From: Seriola aureovittata
Taxonomy: Eukaryota > Chordata > Actinopteri > Carangiformes > Carangidae
DNA length: 64,000 nt
Assembly (NCBI RefSeq): GCF_021018895.1
Contig: NC_079377.1
Location: 16,832,501-16,896,500 of the forward strand
Direction: 5' to 3'
Part shown: piece after piece, positions 1 through 12,664 of the stretch
Layout of the letters: each line of letters opens with the position of its first letter
Numbering within the stretch: the stretch's first letter is position 1
Notes under the pieces: generated by a model
What the model was told of the DNA's origin: nothing
Databases searched by the model: none
Seen by the model: the letters and a program-made list of their open reading frames with translations, nothing else
Made by a program: the position numbers and the translations under genes

Positions 1-1157
1 AACAAATTATTGCTGATTACTGATCACTACTTTACTGTGCCCAATTTAACAGAGGCTGAGAGGAATGTTCCCTCCCTCCTCTCGGAGCCTCCTCCCCTTG
101 GATCTGCATTGCTGCCTTTGAAACTTTAGCACAGTACATCCAGTTTTATGAAAAGTAAAATTAAATTAAATTAAATTAAATTAAAATAATAAAATTAAAT
201 TAAACAAAAACAGTATATGTAATCCTTGTAGACTAACTGGTTCAGTCTCGTCATGTCTCACCTGTCAAAAATACCTGGCTCAATGTAATTCTTGAAGAAT
301 TTCTTAAGATTATAAAGCAAAGCCGTCATCTTGGGATGGGGCAGCCTGTACTTATGGTATTTATTTAGGGCACTTTTTTTTCAATTTCCACTGATTTTTT
401 TCAAATCACGCGATGTCTTGATTCAAGTTGGAGGAAGGTAATTCCTTATTCAAGAGAAATATTAAAGCAGGTTAATTTGGATGAAAACAAAATTATCTCA
501 TGTATTTTAAAACTTTTTATTTTAAACTTAATGTTTAATAAAATGACGCATGGCGCATGTGTTTGTTGAGATAAAGTCGCATCGAGTGTCCAGTGACACC
601 TGTAGGATCGTATGTGTTACAAAGCACCAGTTTAATCATTTATTTCTAATTTGAGAAATGAGAATTTTTTTGTTTTTTAAAGTAAATCCATTAATCCAGA
701 TCACTACAGAACAATATGGCTTTACCCGTGGAGACACTGTGAGGTGCTATTTACAGATTTTAAAAACAGCAAGGATCTTATTTTCAATAGACGTGTTTTT
801 TACCTTTTAAATAATTTGCACAATTGGTCAAATTTCATCACTTAAAAATCAGTGACATCACTGGTAGGCTATTCTTTGTAAAGACAAGAGGTTCCTTAAA
901 AGGTAGGCTAGTCAAAAAATAAAATACAGTTCAGATTTTTTTTTTTTTTTTTTTTTTTATAAATGTGCTTAAATACAAAAATAAAATAAGAATGAATTGG
1001 CGATAACATTGACGGCTTGCAGTAAGACCAAAATAGTGAGGTGGTGATATTTGTCATAGATCACTTCCCACAGACTACAGAAAATAGACTATAACACTCA
1101 CACATTACACACAAACACAAACACACAAACACACACACAACACACACAACACACACA

Positions 1158-1190
<33 letters not shown>

Positions 1191-1408
1191 GACAGAAAAA
1201 ATACGGCTAAAAGACAGCAGCTCACACTCAGGGAGTAATGTCCTCTTCTGAATACATTACCCATCATTTTGGCAAGATGGTGGCAATTACGCATCTAATT
1301 GACCGAGCCACTTTTTATGTAAAATAACGTTTTTAAAGTGCATAACACCAAGATGATTACAGAAACCCACCTGCCCAAGTGTGTCTGTGTGTGTGAGAGG
1401 GAGAGAGA

Positions 1409-1459
<51 letters not shown>

Positions 1460-2551
1460 TATTATCAGATAAGCATTAATCTGTCCTATCACTATCTACA
1501 TTTAATAATGTTTTCGATTGTTGCGTAAAACGTGTGTGAAATTTTATGCAGGGTGCACGAACACAGCATTTTAAAATATATGTTGATTAGAACATGGCTC
1601 CATTTAACCTCATCAGGTTACTTGAGAGATTTTTCTAATCCATGGCTGGATACAGAAAGGAAGACTTACAAAAAATGTCCTAAAATGTGAGGAATATTCT
1701 CCATTTATTTCACAACATGGTTCAGCAATACAATATCAAAACGTTGTTTTTACTGTACAAAGGAGAAGCTGCGAGTGGCAGCTCCTCTCCCGGCGCCTCA
1801 TTAAATATATACATTTACATATTTTGTACACCAGTGTAGTCGATATCTTGGCGCTCCTGTTCAAAAACACAAAGTAGATCAAGAGACAATTGGCGCTCAC
1901 ACTTGTGCTTGAAGGACGTGTCCGTGTGGAGGGAACGCGGGCGAGAGTCACTAAAACTAAACATAAAGCTACAGGGGTATTTTACAGCTGAGAGTGTCTT
2001 GATTGTCCACGTCACGCGCTTCAAACAGCAAAAAAAGAAAGAAAAAAAGAAAAGAAAGGGGAAATATTACAACAAAGCCTCATCAGTGTTCCAACGTGAA
2101 TAGACAAAACAAAACTTTTTTTTTTCTCGGTTTAGTGGATTCATTCATTCATTCATTCATTCACAGCACACCGTCAGTGTATTGCACATCATCGTGTCAG
2201 CAGTTCTGGACATGTGAACAAAATAAGTGTGTTAATGGATAAGCAGGCCCGCGCCTTTAGGCCGCCACGTTTTGTAAACAAGGTACTTTTTTTTAATTAA
2301 TATCGCACACAGTTGGCCTGTTCAACAAGTCATGGTGTAAAAACTAGGGAAAGAATTAAAGACAGGCAGTGTGAGCAGGTGGACACCACAGGTGATCGTA
2401 TAATAATAATAATAATAATAATATAAAACATGGGATTTGAATTGTCGGATCACGTGTAAACGGCACCCTTATGGAAAATGACACAATAGGCTATATTTGC
2501 CAAAATAGGTCCACGTAGGCCTGCAGTGTCTCTCTCTCTCTCTCTTCTTTT
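1..2551. other. Intergenic DNA downstream of hmx3, no gene seen
   Basis: No convincing coding exon is visible. The stretch is AT-rich and carries low-complexity DNA: a TTAAA pentamer repeat at 157-205, a T tract at 936-958, a CA repeat at about 1098-1192, a GT repeat at 1381-1458, and a short TTCAT repeat at 2140-2163. The open frames at 1061-1492 are translations of these dinucleotide repeats. In human, HMX2 lies just downstream of HMX3 in the same orientation, so hmx2 would be expected beyond the left edge (inference). Confidence 0.6.
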
Positions 2552-2557
2552 TTTATT
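2552..2557 (-). terminator. Candidate hmx3 polyadenylation signal
   Basis: The minus strand reads AATAAA 60 bases after the hmx3 stop codon. Further copies lie farther downstream (for example near 1704), so the site actually used is uncertain. Confidence 0.35.
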
Positions 2558-2616
2558 CAATTGTACAAAAATATTTTGTCTTTTTTTTCTTTACTTGATT
2601 TTGACTTCTGCTATTT

Positions 2617-4511
2617 TCAAACCGGTCTCAGCAGCGGCACGGATGTGACGATGGGGTGGGAGTAGTATACGCCAGGGTGCGGGAAGGTGAGCAGCGGTTG
2701 GCTCACGGGCACGTTGGCAGCGGCACCTGCGCTCTCCGATGCCGAGTTCTCGTGGTAGAGGATGGGCACTCGGACTATCCTCTGCGCCGCGGCGTGGCTC
2801 AGGTTCGCGGCCTCCAGCTCCGCGGCCAGCTGCCTTTTCCACTTGTTCCTCCTGTTCTGGAACCAGATCTTCACCTGAGTCTCCGTCAGGTGGAGGGACG
2901 CGGCCAGGCCGGCGCGCTCCGAGCTGCTCAGGTACCGCTTCATGTCGAAGGTGGACTCCAGCTGGAACACCTGGCTCCGGGAGAAAACCGTGCGCGTCTT
3001 CTTCTTGCGGCACGGCTTCTTGTCGTCGTCTCTCTTCTTCCACTCCTCCAGTTCGTCTTTTTTGGTTTCTTCCGCGTCGCTCTCCTCCAGGATTATCTCG
3101 TCACCACTTTTGTTGTTATTGTGCTCATCATCCTCGTCGTCGTCTTTGGCGTCAGGCTCAGATTTGAGCACCATGTCCGGAGAGTCTCTGTCGGTGCCCG
3201 AGGTTGGAGAGGAGTCCCTGACTCGTGGTTTCTCGGTGACTGGAATGGGGAAACAGGGAGATGTGGTCATTATCAATGAGGACTGATGTTCTATGTATTT
3301 GTGCTTTTATTACACCCTGTTGACACTGCTTTGGTACTACTTTAGAAAAACGAAAATGATTGTAAATAGTGCCAGAAAATTAGATTTACAACATAAACAT
3401 AAACCATTTTCAGACATCATATTCAACTATGTACTAAATCAGGCTACTATTTATACCCTACTAAAAAGGGCATTTTCAATAGAATAAGTAAAACATTCAC
3501 AATCCATTGGCCTGCTTTACTTCTTAGTCGTTTCAACAAATCAGCGTTTCACTATCATTCTCCTAACTTAAAAAAAACTGAAAGAAATCCCATCTTTTCT
3601 TTGCATGATAGTGCCATTCATATCAGCGTGTTTTAAATCCCACGTGAATAAATCACAGGAACAGGCTGTCAGTGGCCAGGCCTCGGGGGTAAGATGTTCA
3701 TAGTGAGCGCCAATAGACAAATCAAAAGCACGTTGCGCATCGTCACCCTCACCCGATGATTTCATGATGTCTACTTCATTTTATGCACAGTGAGTCACTT
3801 TATTGATCTATTATCCCGCGTCGTGGCATAACAAAATAGGCCTTCATTGAGGAAAGGGCGTCACATCACTATGCACTCTGTGGTGTGGTATAGGGTTATT
3901 ATTATTTCCTATCCCCAAAACGCACAAATTCCACTTTTATCGAGTGCAATTCCGAGGAGGAAGTGCAATGACCGGTTGCTGACAAGATGTTATAATGTCA
4001 CCAAACACACAGGGGACATGTTACCAATGATTTGACCGTTTAAAAAAAAATAAAAAATTTAATCAAAGTTTTCCCTCTCTATTTTAATGATTAAGAGAAA
4101 CTCCAACATCAAAGGCGCTATAATCCAAAGGCTAAAGGTGTGGCGGTTGCTTGCTCATAAGTGACACACTCTATGTATCCATCATTTATAATAAATACTG
4201 TAGTTTTCTGTCTCAGCCTTACCTTCAGTTCTGTGTAGGTGGGCGGATGAGCTGAGGGTGTAGGGGTACCACCACGCCGAGGTGCGCTCCAAGTAGTGAG
4301 CCGGTAGACTGAACCTCTGTGCGGGCAGGTCAAAGCGTGGAAAGTGCAAGTCCCCGACTTGAGAAAGGGAAAATCCTCCCTCCAAGGCCGCCTTGGTGGC
4401 AGCCAGTACGGGCTTGGGTTTGGACGGTTTGCTATCACAGTTCAGCAGGTTCTTAATGAAGAAAGGAGAGTCTTTGGCCGAAGCGCACGTCTCTTGCGTT
4501 GTCTCTGGCAT
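2617..4511 (-). CDS. hmx3a: Homeobox transcription factor HMX3 (NKX5-type)
   Basis: Two coding exons: 4223-4511 and 2617-3239, giving 303 aa. The donor follows ACT GAA G and the acceptor is CCAG/TC, so the join encodes T-E-V-T-E-K. The start is the ATG at 4511 (MPETTQ), which matches the family N-terminus. An EH1-like FFIKNLL repressor motif lies at residues 17-23, an acidic Asp/Glu-rich stretch at about 124-169, and the homeodomain at about 174-233 with recognition-helix core [11 protein letters not shown]. The C-terminus ends in the HMX3-type PLLRPV. The homeodomain context ([18 protein letters not shown]) fits HMX3 better than HMX2, which has VYQLES and QVKTWFQ. Known role of the family: inner-ear, lateral-line and hypothalamic specification. 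The a-paralogue symbol rests on synteny with ikzf5 and is less certain than the family call. Confidence 0.95.
3240..4222 (-). other. hmx3 intron, no gene seen
   Basis: This is the single 983-bp intron of hmx3, AT-rich, without recognisable exons or a transposon. The CCAAT-like and TTTATT strings in it are not distinctive. Confidence 0.7.
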
Positions 4512-4920
4512 CGCTGTGGTTGTGGTCTGAACGCAGAGGACCACGGAAGCAGGAATTACAAAAGAAAAAAAAAAAAAAAGGCTGATTTACAGACAGTCGA
4601 TATCCGGACTGCGTGGAGCTCCTGTTTTATTCTTCTCAATGATTTAACGCGGAGACTCGATTCACACTCGGGGAGCGCGTCAAAACACACGTCCTTCTAG
4701 CCTAGAAAAATAATAAAATAAAATGTTTGAGGCGTGAAAAAATTTAATAACATGGAGATGTCTCATTCCGGGCTCTTTCGTCAAAACGCAAACTGTGTCC
4801 ACCGTGTCAGTCAGTCTGATGCTAATGATGAAATAAAAATGTCATCCAAGTTAAATGCGGAAAGTATAGGCGATTGGGCATGTACAATGGCAAATGGGAT
4901 TAAGGGAGAGACGGTGAGGG

Positions 4921-5000
<80 letters not shown>

Positions 5001-5250
5001 CCATCCTCCCTCTCTGTGCGCTCTGGCTGCTGGCGGTGTGCGCTCGCCTGTTATTGGTCTCATATAGTCCAATTAGGCAGCAAATGAACACAGGGCTGTT
5101 AGCGCCAAAAAGGAAGGTTTGGGATAAGCGCCGTCAGAACAAGCGCCTCAACACGCAACTAACATTAGCCTACAGTCAGCCACAGATGGACTGCAAGAGG
5201 CTACTCATAATCCAGAGTTTGTTTTTCCTATTTAGAAACATATTTTGAAC
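4512..5250 (-). promoter_or_regulatory. hmx3 5' flank with long GA tract
   Basis: The 5' UTR and promoter of hmx3 should lie here. A nearly pure GA tract occupies about 4923-5000, roughly 410-490 bp upstream of the start codon. GC-richer sequence with CpG dinucleotides lies around 4600-4680 and 5010-5140. No TATA box stands out. Open frames across the GA tract are low-complexity artefacts. Confidence 0.45.
4923..5000. repeat. (GA)n microsatellite
   Basis: A run of about 37 GA units with one interruption near its right end. Confidence 0.95.
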
Positions 5251-5699
5251 CACTTCCATTCAGGATGCAGGTGTATGGTGGATTATTAAAAATTGGCTAT
5301 TTTTAAATAGATCATTACCCGAAATATCACATAAAAAACATCAACAAAACATATGTATTTTAAAGAAATTTTAAAAAGGCTACAGTCTGTGGACCTAATA
5401 CTGGATAATCTAAGGCCTAATTGTGCTTTTATATAGTGAATCCGTTAAAGCGAATTACATTGAATAAAATCCACCCATGCGTGTGTGTATGCCAGATGAA
5501 TAAACCAGTAACATCCTACTCAGCAGCACATAAAAGCCCCGCTATATGCAAACTCATAAAAACAGTCACAGAAATTAAAATGGAGCAAAAGTTTCATCAT
5601 CATTATATTTTTCAATCACTAATATGCCTCATTTCTTGTGCAGAATGGTGAAAATTTTCATCCAAACTCGACAAAACAATTACATATAGCTTTAATAAG

Positions 5700-5990
5700 A
5701 GTGTATATATGATCACCATGCCAACAGTCGAATCGTCAAACAGTCCCCTAATTCTCGCTTCTCAGAGACAATATGAAAAAGGCCTGAGATCAGGCTGCAG
5801 CTACTCGACATGTCACCAATGGGCGATTAGATTCATATTTCTAATTCATTGATTTTCAGCGAGGGCCACTTCCACAATGTCTGCCGGTCGCGCAGTCATT
5901 TATTCCCCCCTAATCGATTTGGTTAATTCATCCCTCAGATTGCACTCTTTGTAAATGTGCTATGTATATTCACTCATTGATATTAATTGA
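5700..5990. promoter_or_regulatory. Candidate conserved noncoding element
   Basis: This stretch is less AT-biased and free of repeats. It contains several homeodomain-type cores (TAATTC, ATTAGA, GGTTAATTC, CCTAATCGAT) and a CCAATGGG box next to GGCGATTAG. It has no open frame of note. That combination, 1.2 kb upstream of a developmental homeobox gene, suggests an enhancer. Conservation cannot be assessed from one sequence. Confidence 0.3.
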
Positions 5991-5997
5991 CTTGTTT

Positions 5998-6019
5998 AAA
6001 AAAAAAAAAAAAAAAAAAA
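5998..6019. repeat. A homopolymer
   Basis: Uninterrupted run of 22 A; no coding meaning. Confidence 0.9.
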
Positions 6020-8187
6020 GTCTACTGGTTGGAAGCTGGTGTAGAGGAAGACGGGGAGACAGCGCCCTCTGTGGGCCACGTTGGTGAAATGCAAGTGTGT
6101 GGAAGGAGCGTGTATTAGTGACGTGGGGACGAAAATTGCATTATAGGCTACTGTCACATTATGGGGAGTCATCTCTAATTTGGTGGCAGAAAGCGGTTCC
6201 CAACAAGGCATGATATTGAATTTTAAGGTGAAGATGAATGTTTTGGTTAAAGTTGGGGTAGACATGCATTGGTTATGATTAAGATTAGGGAACTGTCAAT
6301 GCATCGTCCTCCAAAGGGACAAAAACAAATTTAGGTAAGACCAAGAGAGACAGTGACAAGACGGTTCTTAATATAGCGTATCTGTAATATAAAACAGTTT
6401 GATCATGTGGCTGAACTGAGATGTATCCATTTCAGTTATGAATCATCATCATCTGGTCCCTGAACACATTCATTAGCCATCTGACATGCAGCCATAATGA
6501 CAGGTGTCAGTGACGAGGTAAAGGTTGTACTGGCTGCTTTTTTTCCCCTGTCATCTGTAGAGTTCCCACACGCACCAACACGTCTGTGTAATTAACATGT
6601 GTTATTCATTTAGAGAGCCGCTCAGGTGGAGATACTCTGTTACTAGGATGTTAAAGTACTGCCTTTCCTTATGTGGTCACCATCACAGCTATTTCATGAC
6701 ACTCTCAGTATGAGGTGGGAGCTTGTCTTTGTACAAAATCCAAGAACTGACATTATTTTGATATTTGTGAATATGGGAATATGGCCAGCTCCTCAGGGTC
6801 TGAATCTTTGATTTCTGGAGGTGTAAGGGAGACGGACTATAAATTCTTATGGTACTTGTGTGAAACAGAACATTCAGATAGTCATTTCATATTATTGTAG
6901 TACAACTGAATCACATGCCAGTTATGTTAACACCGAACACAAAGAATAAAAAGAAACTTCATTCTGGTCAGTCTTGACGCACTCGATTTATAGGAGTTTG
7001 GTGTGGATCTGGTTAAAAAATGCGATTGGTTTCGAGAGCTATAGGTTTGCATACTTTGGTGCAGATCCAGATAATAATATAGAGTTATACAGCTTCAGAG
7101 CTGTATGTGCTGATGTCGTCAATTCACACAACAGGAAACAAAACCAGACAGCTGTCTTGGGTAAGGATTCAAGGGGCTATTTGTAAATTTTCTCTGCACC
7201 CGAACTTTCTTTCTTGCTGGGAGCGGTTGGTGGTGATGGTCGCTTGCCAAAAGCTTCCACCATTGTTGTTGTACAAAACAAGAGGTTACAATACGCCCTC
7301 AGAGCAGCGCTATTTCTTCAGGCCAGATTGGATACTAGTGACTCGGTATCGGAAAGTGATGAGACAGGACAGCTCAGCCTGGTCTAGCTGGTTACAATGC
7401 TAACTAAAAAGAAGAGATAGAAATAGAACAAAAATAAGAGTTTGATAAAATTTAACTCTTGTATATATTTGTCATATTGACCTGAAGAGCACAGCAATAT
7501 TTATGCCACAAATAATAATGTGCTTTTCTGATATAATGGCATTCCAACATGTTTAACTGGGGATACAGAGAACACAACAAATTGTAACTATGAAAATTAA
7601 CAAGATCTGCTAGGCTCTACTTTTAAAGATACAGTTCATATTATGCACTGATTAGAAACATGCAGTAGACATTGGCCAGAGGCTACATAGGCCTTGTGAA
7701 TGCTCCATAAGTCTATTTTTGTTGCTCCTCGGGTAGGTTACTATGACTTTTATATTATTTATTTCAAAGCACCCAGATATTGATTATTTCACAAGGAAAA
7801 ATGACAAATGGCAGGAGGGAATGACACGGTCAGCAGGTTCTATTAGAGAAATGATAGTGTTGCTCGTGGTTTGTTAAAAGGTCCAGTTTAGATACTTTAT
7901 AGGTTTACATCCATCATCGTCTAATGACCTATTTGATGAAAAACACGCGCTCTGGTGACAACGGCCCTGTGCAGCCAACTTCACTTTGTAATTGCTCCCA
8001 TATTAAATATAGATTTTTGTTTTGATATCTTGTGAGAATTCCTTTCTGTGGGTCAAAATTGTGATAAAAGACATGAACGCAATGGCAAAAGCTCAGAGGG
8101 AGAAAACTGGAAGGAGAATAGAAGAAATAGGTGGGTAAGAGATGTTGATGGTGGAGCTGTGAGTTTGTTATTTTGAGTTCTAGCACT
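6020..8187. other. Gene-free DNA
   Basis: I see no exon or RNA gene. Around 6420-6720 there is a repeat-free block with TAATTA and ATTCATTAGCC cores that could be regulatory. The rest is nondescript AT-rich sequence. Confidence 0.5.
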
Positions 8188-8440
8188 GGTGGAGGAAATA
8201 TTCAGATCCTTTACTTAAGTAAGAATAGCAAATACTGTAATATAAATATAATCCATTGCAAGTAAAGGTCCAGCAATGAAAATGTAACTTAGGTAAAAGT
8301 AGCTAAGCATTATTAGTAAAATGTACTTAAAGTATAATCAGAATGTAAAAAAATGCCTTGTTCTGTAGTTTAATCTACAGAAATGCATCATATTTCATAA
8401 CCTGAACACAATCTAATAGTACAAAAATGACTCTGGCTTA
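8188..8440. mobile_element. Fish interspersed repeat X, fragment 1
   Basis: Starts with CACTGGTGGAGGAA followed by TCAGATCCTTTACTTAAGTA and carries many AAAGTA / TACTTAAAG words. The same words recur near 31.0 kb and 36.3 kb in this window. I recall this as a very common teleost short DNA-transposon-like repeat ending in CACTG. The right end is not clear here. Confidence 0.55.
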
Positions 8441-9886
8441 GGTAAAGATGGATGGCAACTGATGAAGCCCTATCCATGCATGTAGCCTTTCAGAACATAT
8501 TGTTTTCGGCAGGTGTGAGGAATTTGAAGCACAGAGTTTGCACAGAATCCATTTGCACAAGAAGGTCTTGGTGTAAAACTGTGTTCACACATACAGCAGC
8601 ATTTATCTCTGAAACCTGTCCACCCTGTGTCCTCTTTGCACTTTTCACTGGATACTCCTGTTTGGGACGAGCCATTAAACCAATGAAGGCCACACTGAGA
8701 TAGCTTAGATTTAAGTATTGCATTTAACTTGTAAAGGAATTGGTGGCCCTCCACTGACCCGGCAAGCTTTAATTGGGATTGTGCAGGTATCGATTGTAAG
8801 TGGCCAGGCGAACCTTGAATTACAGCCTGATTAGCTTTTACTCGGCCCCTTGCACCAGCCAGTCGAAGGAGCTCAATGTCATTCAGGTTGGAACACTTCA
8901 GCAGCCACTTGACTAGAGGGAATCTTGTTACTTTCTGTGTAAACAGGAAACAACATGTATTTAAGATGAGGAGGACAGCTCTCCTGGCAAATGTACTTCA
9001 GTCACATGAGGCTGTAATATTCCCTTAGTGTATGTCTAGTCACTTTTAGATAGAGGTTCCAGCTCCAGTTGGCGTTGTTCACAAGCTTGTAGGTGAAGGG
9101 AAGTATATCAATTATTTTAATATTGAATAATTCTGTGCTAAAATCAGCCTATATACAATATGACTCGGCTTAAAGAGAAGAAAGAAGCTGAAACCAGTGA
9201 TATGAACGCTATCTTGGCAAAAAGGACACTTAAATCAGAGTGCTTCACTCAAATCTCAGATTAACGAGGTGAATACCTATCTCGAAAAACTCAGTTAATG
9301 AAACGCATTTAAAAAGGCAATAAAGCCTTTGACTTGCAGACTTATACCTGGTTTGGACACAACCCAACAATGCACAAAAAGGCACTTAAAGGATTTGTGG
9401 GCGTTGGTTTTCTAACTACGAACAACCTGAGTTAGTAAAGCACAAATCAGTAGAAGGGATACTAGCACTACAATTTAAAAATACGTTTTCTGGATCAGAG
9501 GGATCTGAGATCCACAAGATCAACTGGTTCTCATTCCATGTAATGGCTCATGTGTTTATTCTATCTGAAGTGGATGCTGTTTATTTGTGTGTGGATTTCA
9601 TTAGTCGCATCGCTAGTCCTGGCAATTGACTGAATGATGTGGGTAATATTCCTGACAGAAATAATTCAGACAGCACCATTAATAGTTATGAGGGAGAGGG
9701 AGATCTTACTTTGTTAAAGACGGTTTACATTATTCTAGAAAAATTGTACCACAAAAGCGACTCACTTATTACCTCATAATCCCCAGCAGTTTTTGAATGG
9801 AATTCATAGATCGGGTCCCAGAAAGTCTAGGTAAATACCCATGGAGGTAAAACTAGAGAATGGTGAATGTTGCTCTGTTTGTATTA

Positions 9887-9889
9887 AAT

Positions 9890-9921
<32 letters not shown>

Positions 9922-9925
9922 ATTA
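9887..9925. repeat. (ATT)n microsatellite
   Basis: About ten TTA units with one shift. No gene lies within several kb. Confidence 0.9.
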
Positions 9926-10239
9926 TTTGTACAAAAGTGAAAAAGAATTTTGTGGATTTGCTGTCTGGGTGCACCAACTACAGAAGCCCTGAAAGGCAAA
10001 AAAAAAATATAAATAAATAATAATCACTTGCCTTTTAGGGCTTTCATAAACAACTCATTTGATGATGTTTTTTTTTGTGAATGAAATAACTACTTCAAAA
10101 GAGGTAATGGAATCAGAAATGAAAGCTTATGTATATAACTGTAATATGTTTTTAAATGTACCTCTGAAGAAGAGGTAAAAAATGTAATAGATGCAAAACT
10201 AAAAGTCGCCAAGGTTGTGTAATATCTACTATGGATTGT

Positions 10240-10980
10240 TTCAGTCTAGTTTTGAGAGTGGTATTGCACCCACAGTAGCGTAACACGGTTATTAAACCTG
10301 TTCCTAAATCTTCAAAAAATTTGACATCTATTGGCTGAGCAAAATGGATTTAGAAAGGCCAGAGCACGTATTGATCATATGCAGTCACTTCAATTATACA
10401 TGCAAGATTTAGGGAGAATACGCCTACATTTGTTTGCTTTATTAATTGCAAGACAGCGTTTGATTGGATTAATAGGGAGCTTCTTCAGTATTGGTTATTA
10501 AACTTCATTGGAAGTTTTATTATGCCATTAAGTCTCTTTATCAAGCACCTGTTGCCCGTGTTCAGGTTAATGAATATACAGCTGAATGATTTTCCCAACA
10601 ATTTGGTATGAAGGAAGATGTTTTGTCTCCAGCATTGTTTTCTATTTATATTAATGATTTAGATCTTCAAATTAAAGCTTGTCGATGATCAGGTTGTCAT
10701 ATTATTATATGTGGGGTTTTAGTTGCTGAACATGAAAAAGATAGATTATGCTGATTATGCTGATCATTGTTGCGGAATGGTGCTGGAAATGGAGACTAGT
10801 GGTGAATCAAGACGAAACACAAATAGCGTAAAAATAATTGGAGAGATATTCTGTTGTTTTTAACTTTCAATTGTGCTATCATTCATTCATCAGTACAAAT
10901 ACCTTGGTTTGATGCTGGACGAGTATCGGGAGAGAAGGCAGAATATTTTGATTAAGACTGAGCTGTAAAATAACCTTGGG
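10240..10980 (+). pseudogene. Decayed non-LTR retrotransposon reverse transcriptase
   Basis: Fragments of a LINE-type reverse transcriptase are readable across all three plus frames. In order they are a KPVPKSS-like piece near 10295, QNGFRKARARIDHM near 10338, an F-I-N-C-K-T-A-F-D catalytic block near 10435 (first RT aspartate), RVQVNEY near 10560, and KEDVLSPALFSIYINDLD near 10610. A degraded YAD-like region follows near 10745. Frames shift at least twice and several stops interrupt them, so it cannot be functional. The KPVPKSS piece is joined almost directly to QNGFRK, so the roughly 40 residues normally between them are deleted. The exact clade (L2, Rex, RTE) cannot be fixed by eye. Confidence 0.7.
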
Positions 10981-11139
10981 CACTTTGTGTGCAAGACACA
11001 AAAATACAAACAGAAATATTTGAAAACATGTCACTTAGCATGTACCTTATGAATAGATATGGGCACAGAAAAGATGTGTTCTCCTTTTTATCTGCCATGC
11101 TCTCATTTTATCTACATTTTATCACTCCTTCTTCCTTTA

Positions 11140-12560
11140 TTGTTTTTCAGCAGAGATGATGACCTCTGTAAGGTTTGGACGGAAACAGTCATAGAAGCGA
11201 TGTAGCCCTTTTTCTCTATTATGAGCAGCTTCATCTGAGCCCTCCAGGCGCCCAGCCTCAATATCCACCCTCTGTACCTCTAAAAACTCTGCCCTGGATC
11301 GTCAGCTTTTACCCAGCCTGCCTGGATGTGTCATTACAACTCGGTAATCTGGAGAGGGCAACAGAAAAGTTCTCATCAGTGTCAACCTGAGATATAGACA
11401 TGGGCCGGGTAACAAATGGCCAAATGCACAGGCAGCAGAGCAGACCATCAATAAAGCAATTTCTTGTGTCATAACAGCCGCGTTTTTCCTAAAGCCAGCC
11501 TTTCAAAACTTTTCCCTCTGCAAATCGCTGCAGCCCGACCATTAGAGTCCTGCCTTGTGAATTTAATGGATTCCGTACAAATAATATTCCGCCATAATGG
11601 AAAAGGTTGAAGTCACTGAAGACAGATGAAGTCATAAACACGTATAATTGAGAATCAAAGACCGATAAATTTTAAACTGCTATCCATTCTCTCTTTTTAG
11701 ATGATGATCTATGTCAGCGTGGCTGCAGGAAAATGGAAGAGATTATGGGGGAAAATTATAACAATAAATTTTCTAAACATACACCTTGATTATGCTTCGA
11801 TTTTTTGGAGGGGTAGAGGGCGAGGGAGGGGGTTAGAAAGAAGGCTGGGATTGCTGAAAGCTTGCTGACTAAATGGCACCATAAAATAGGTTCCCTGCTC
11901 TTTTGCCTGCAGAGCGTAGGCATGCCCGGAGGTGTGATTTCCCCCCACCTCTAAATGGGGGAAATGAATTGTGTAATTTATTGCAAACGTGCACACAGTG
12001 AGATTAGATCAGCATATCCCATCAAAGGAACAACAATCAATCAGCCTCTAGTTAACAGCTTGAAACACATAAACCAGGGCACCTAATGGCTTTCCAATTT
12101 AACAGATTGATAGACTTATCCGGTCCTAAGGGATGAATTAAGAAAACCGGGTACTTTCACACAGGCACTGGCACTTTTGACGGGACCTTTCCCCCCCTCT
12201 AGCTTACTTACTATCTTTGCTCCTGAATATAGAGATAAGGTTAACCTGAAAATAAAGAGAAAGTCGGTTTTCCCTCTTTTTTTCCCCCCTTTCTGTTTGA
12301 GAAAGCACTCCAGAGCTGATTTGTTATTCAAATGAGGCGGGAGTGGAAGTGTGTCAGATGTGGAGAATGGGCTCATTTTAATGGCCTGATTATCGCGGGT
12401 CATTTGGAACTGTGAAATCAAGGGAGCTATTCAAAGCCACTTAACAATATCTAAATGTGACCCGGGCGACCTATTCAACCAAGAATGTAGTTTAAAAAAA
12501 GGAGCTTGTTTGTTTCATATCTTATTAATCGCACCATTGATTCATGTAAACTCATCAGCG
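11140..12560. promoter_or_regulatory. Candidate conserved noncoding block
   Basis: A 1.4-kb stretch free of interspersed repeats, with balanced composition, scattered TAATGG / CCATTAG / TTTAATGG homeodomain-like words and no coding frame. Two sub-blocks look densest: 11440-11620 and 12280-12450. It sits in the gene desert between hmx3 and ikzf5, where long-range hmx enhancers would be expected. Conservation is not tested. Confidence 0.3.
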
Positions 12561-12664
12561 AAAAAATATTAGTTTGACAATTGGGGAATTATGCTTATTT
12601 ACTTTCTTGCAGAGAAAGATGAGAAGATTGATACCACTCTCATGTCTATGTAGTAAATATGTTG

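Noticed and set aside
1061..1492. Minus-strand frames of Cys-Val and His-Thr repeats
   Set aside because: They translate CA/GT microsatellites.
2656..3286. Long plus-strand open frames opposite hmx3 exon 2
   Set aside because: They are shadows of a GC-rich coding exon on the other strand; no splice context or known family.
4734..5091. Frames of Arg-Glu or Ser-Leu repeats
   Set aside because: They translate the GA tract upstream of hmx3.
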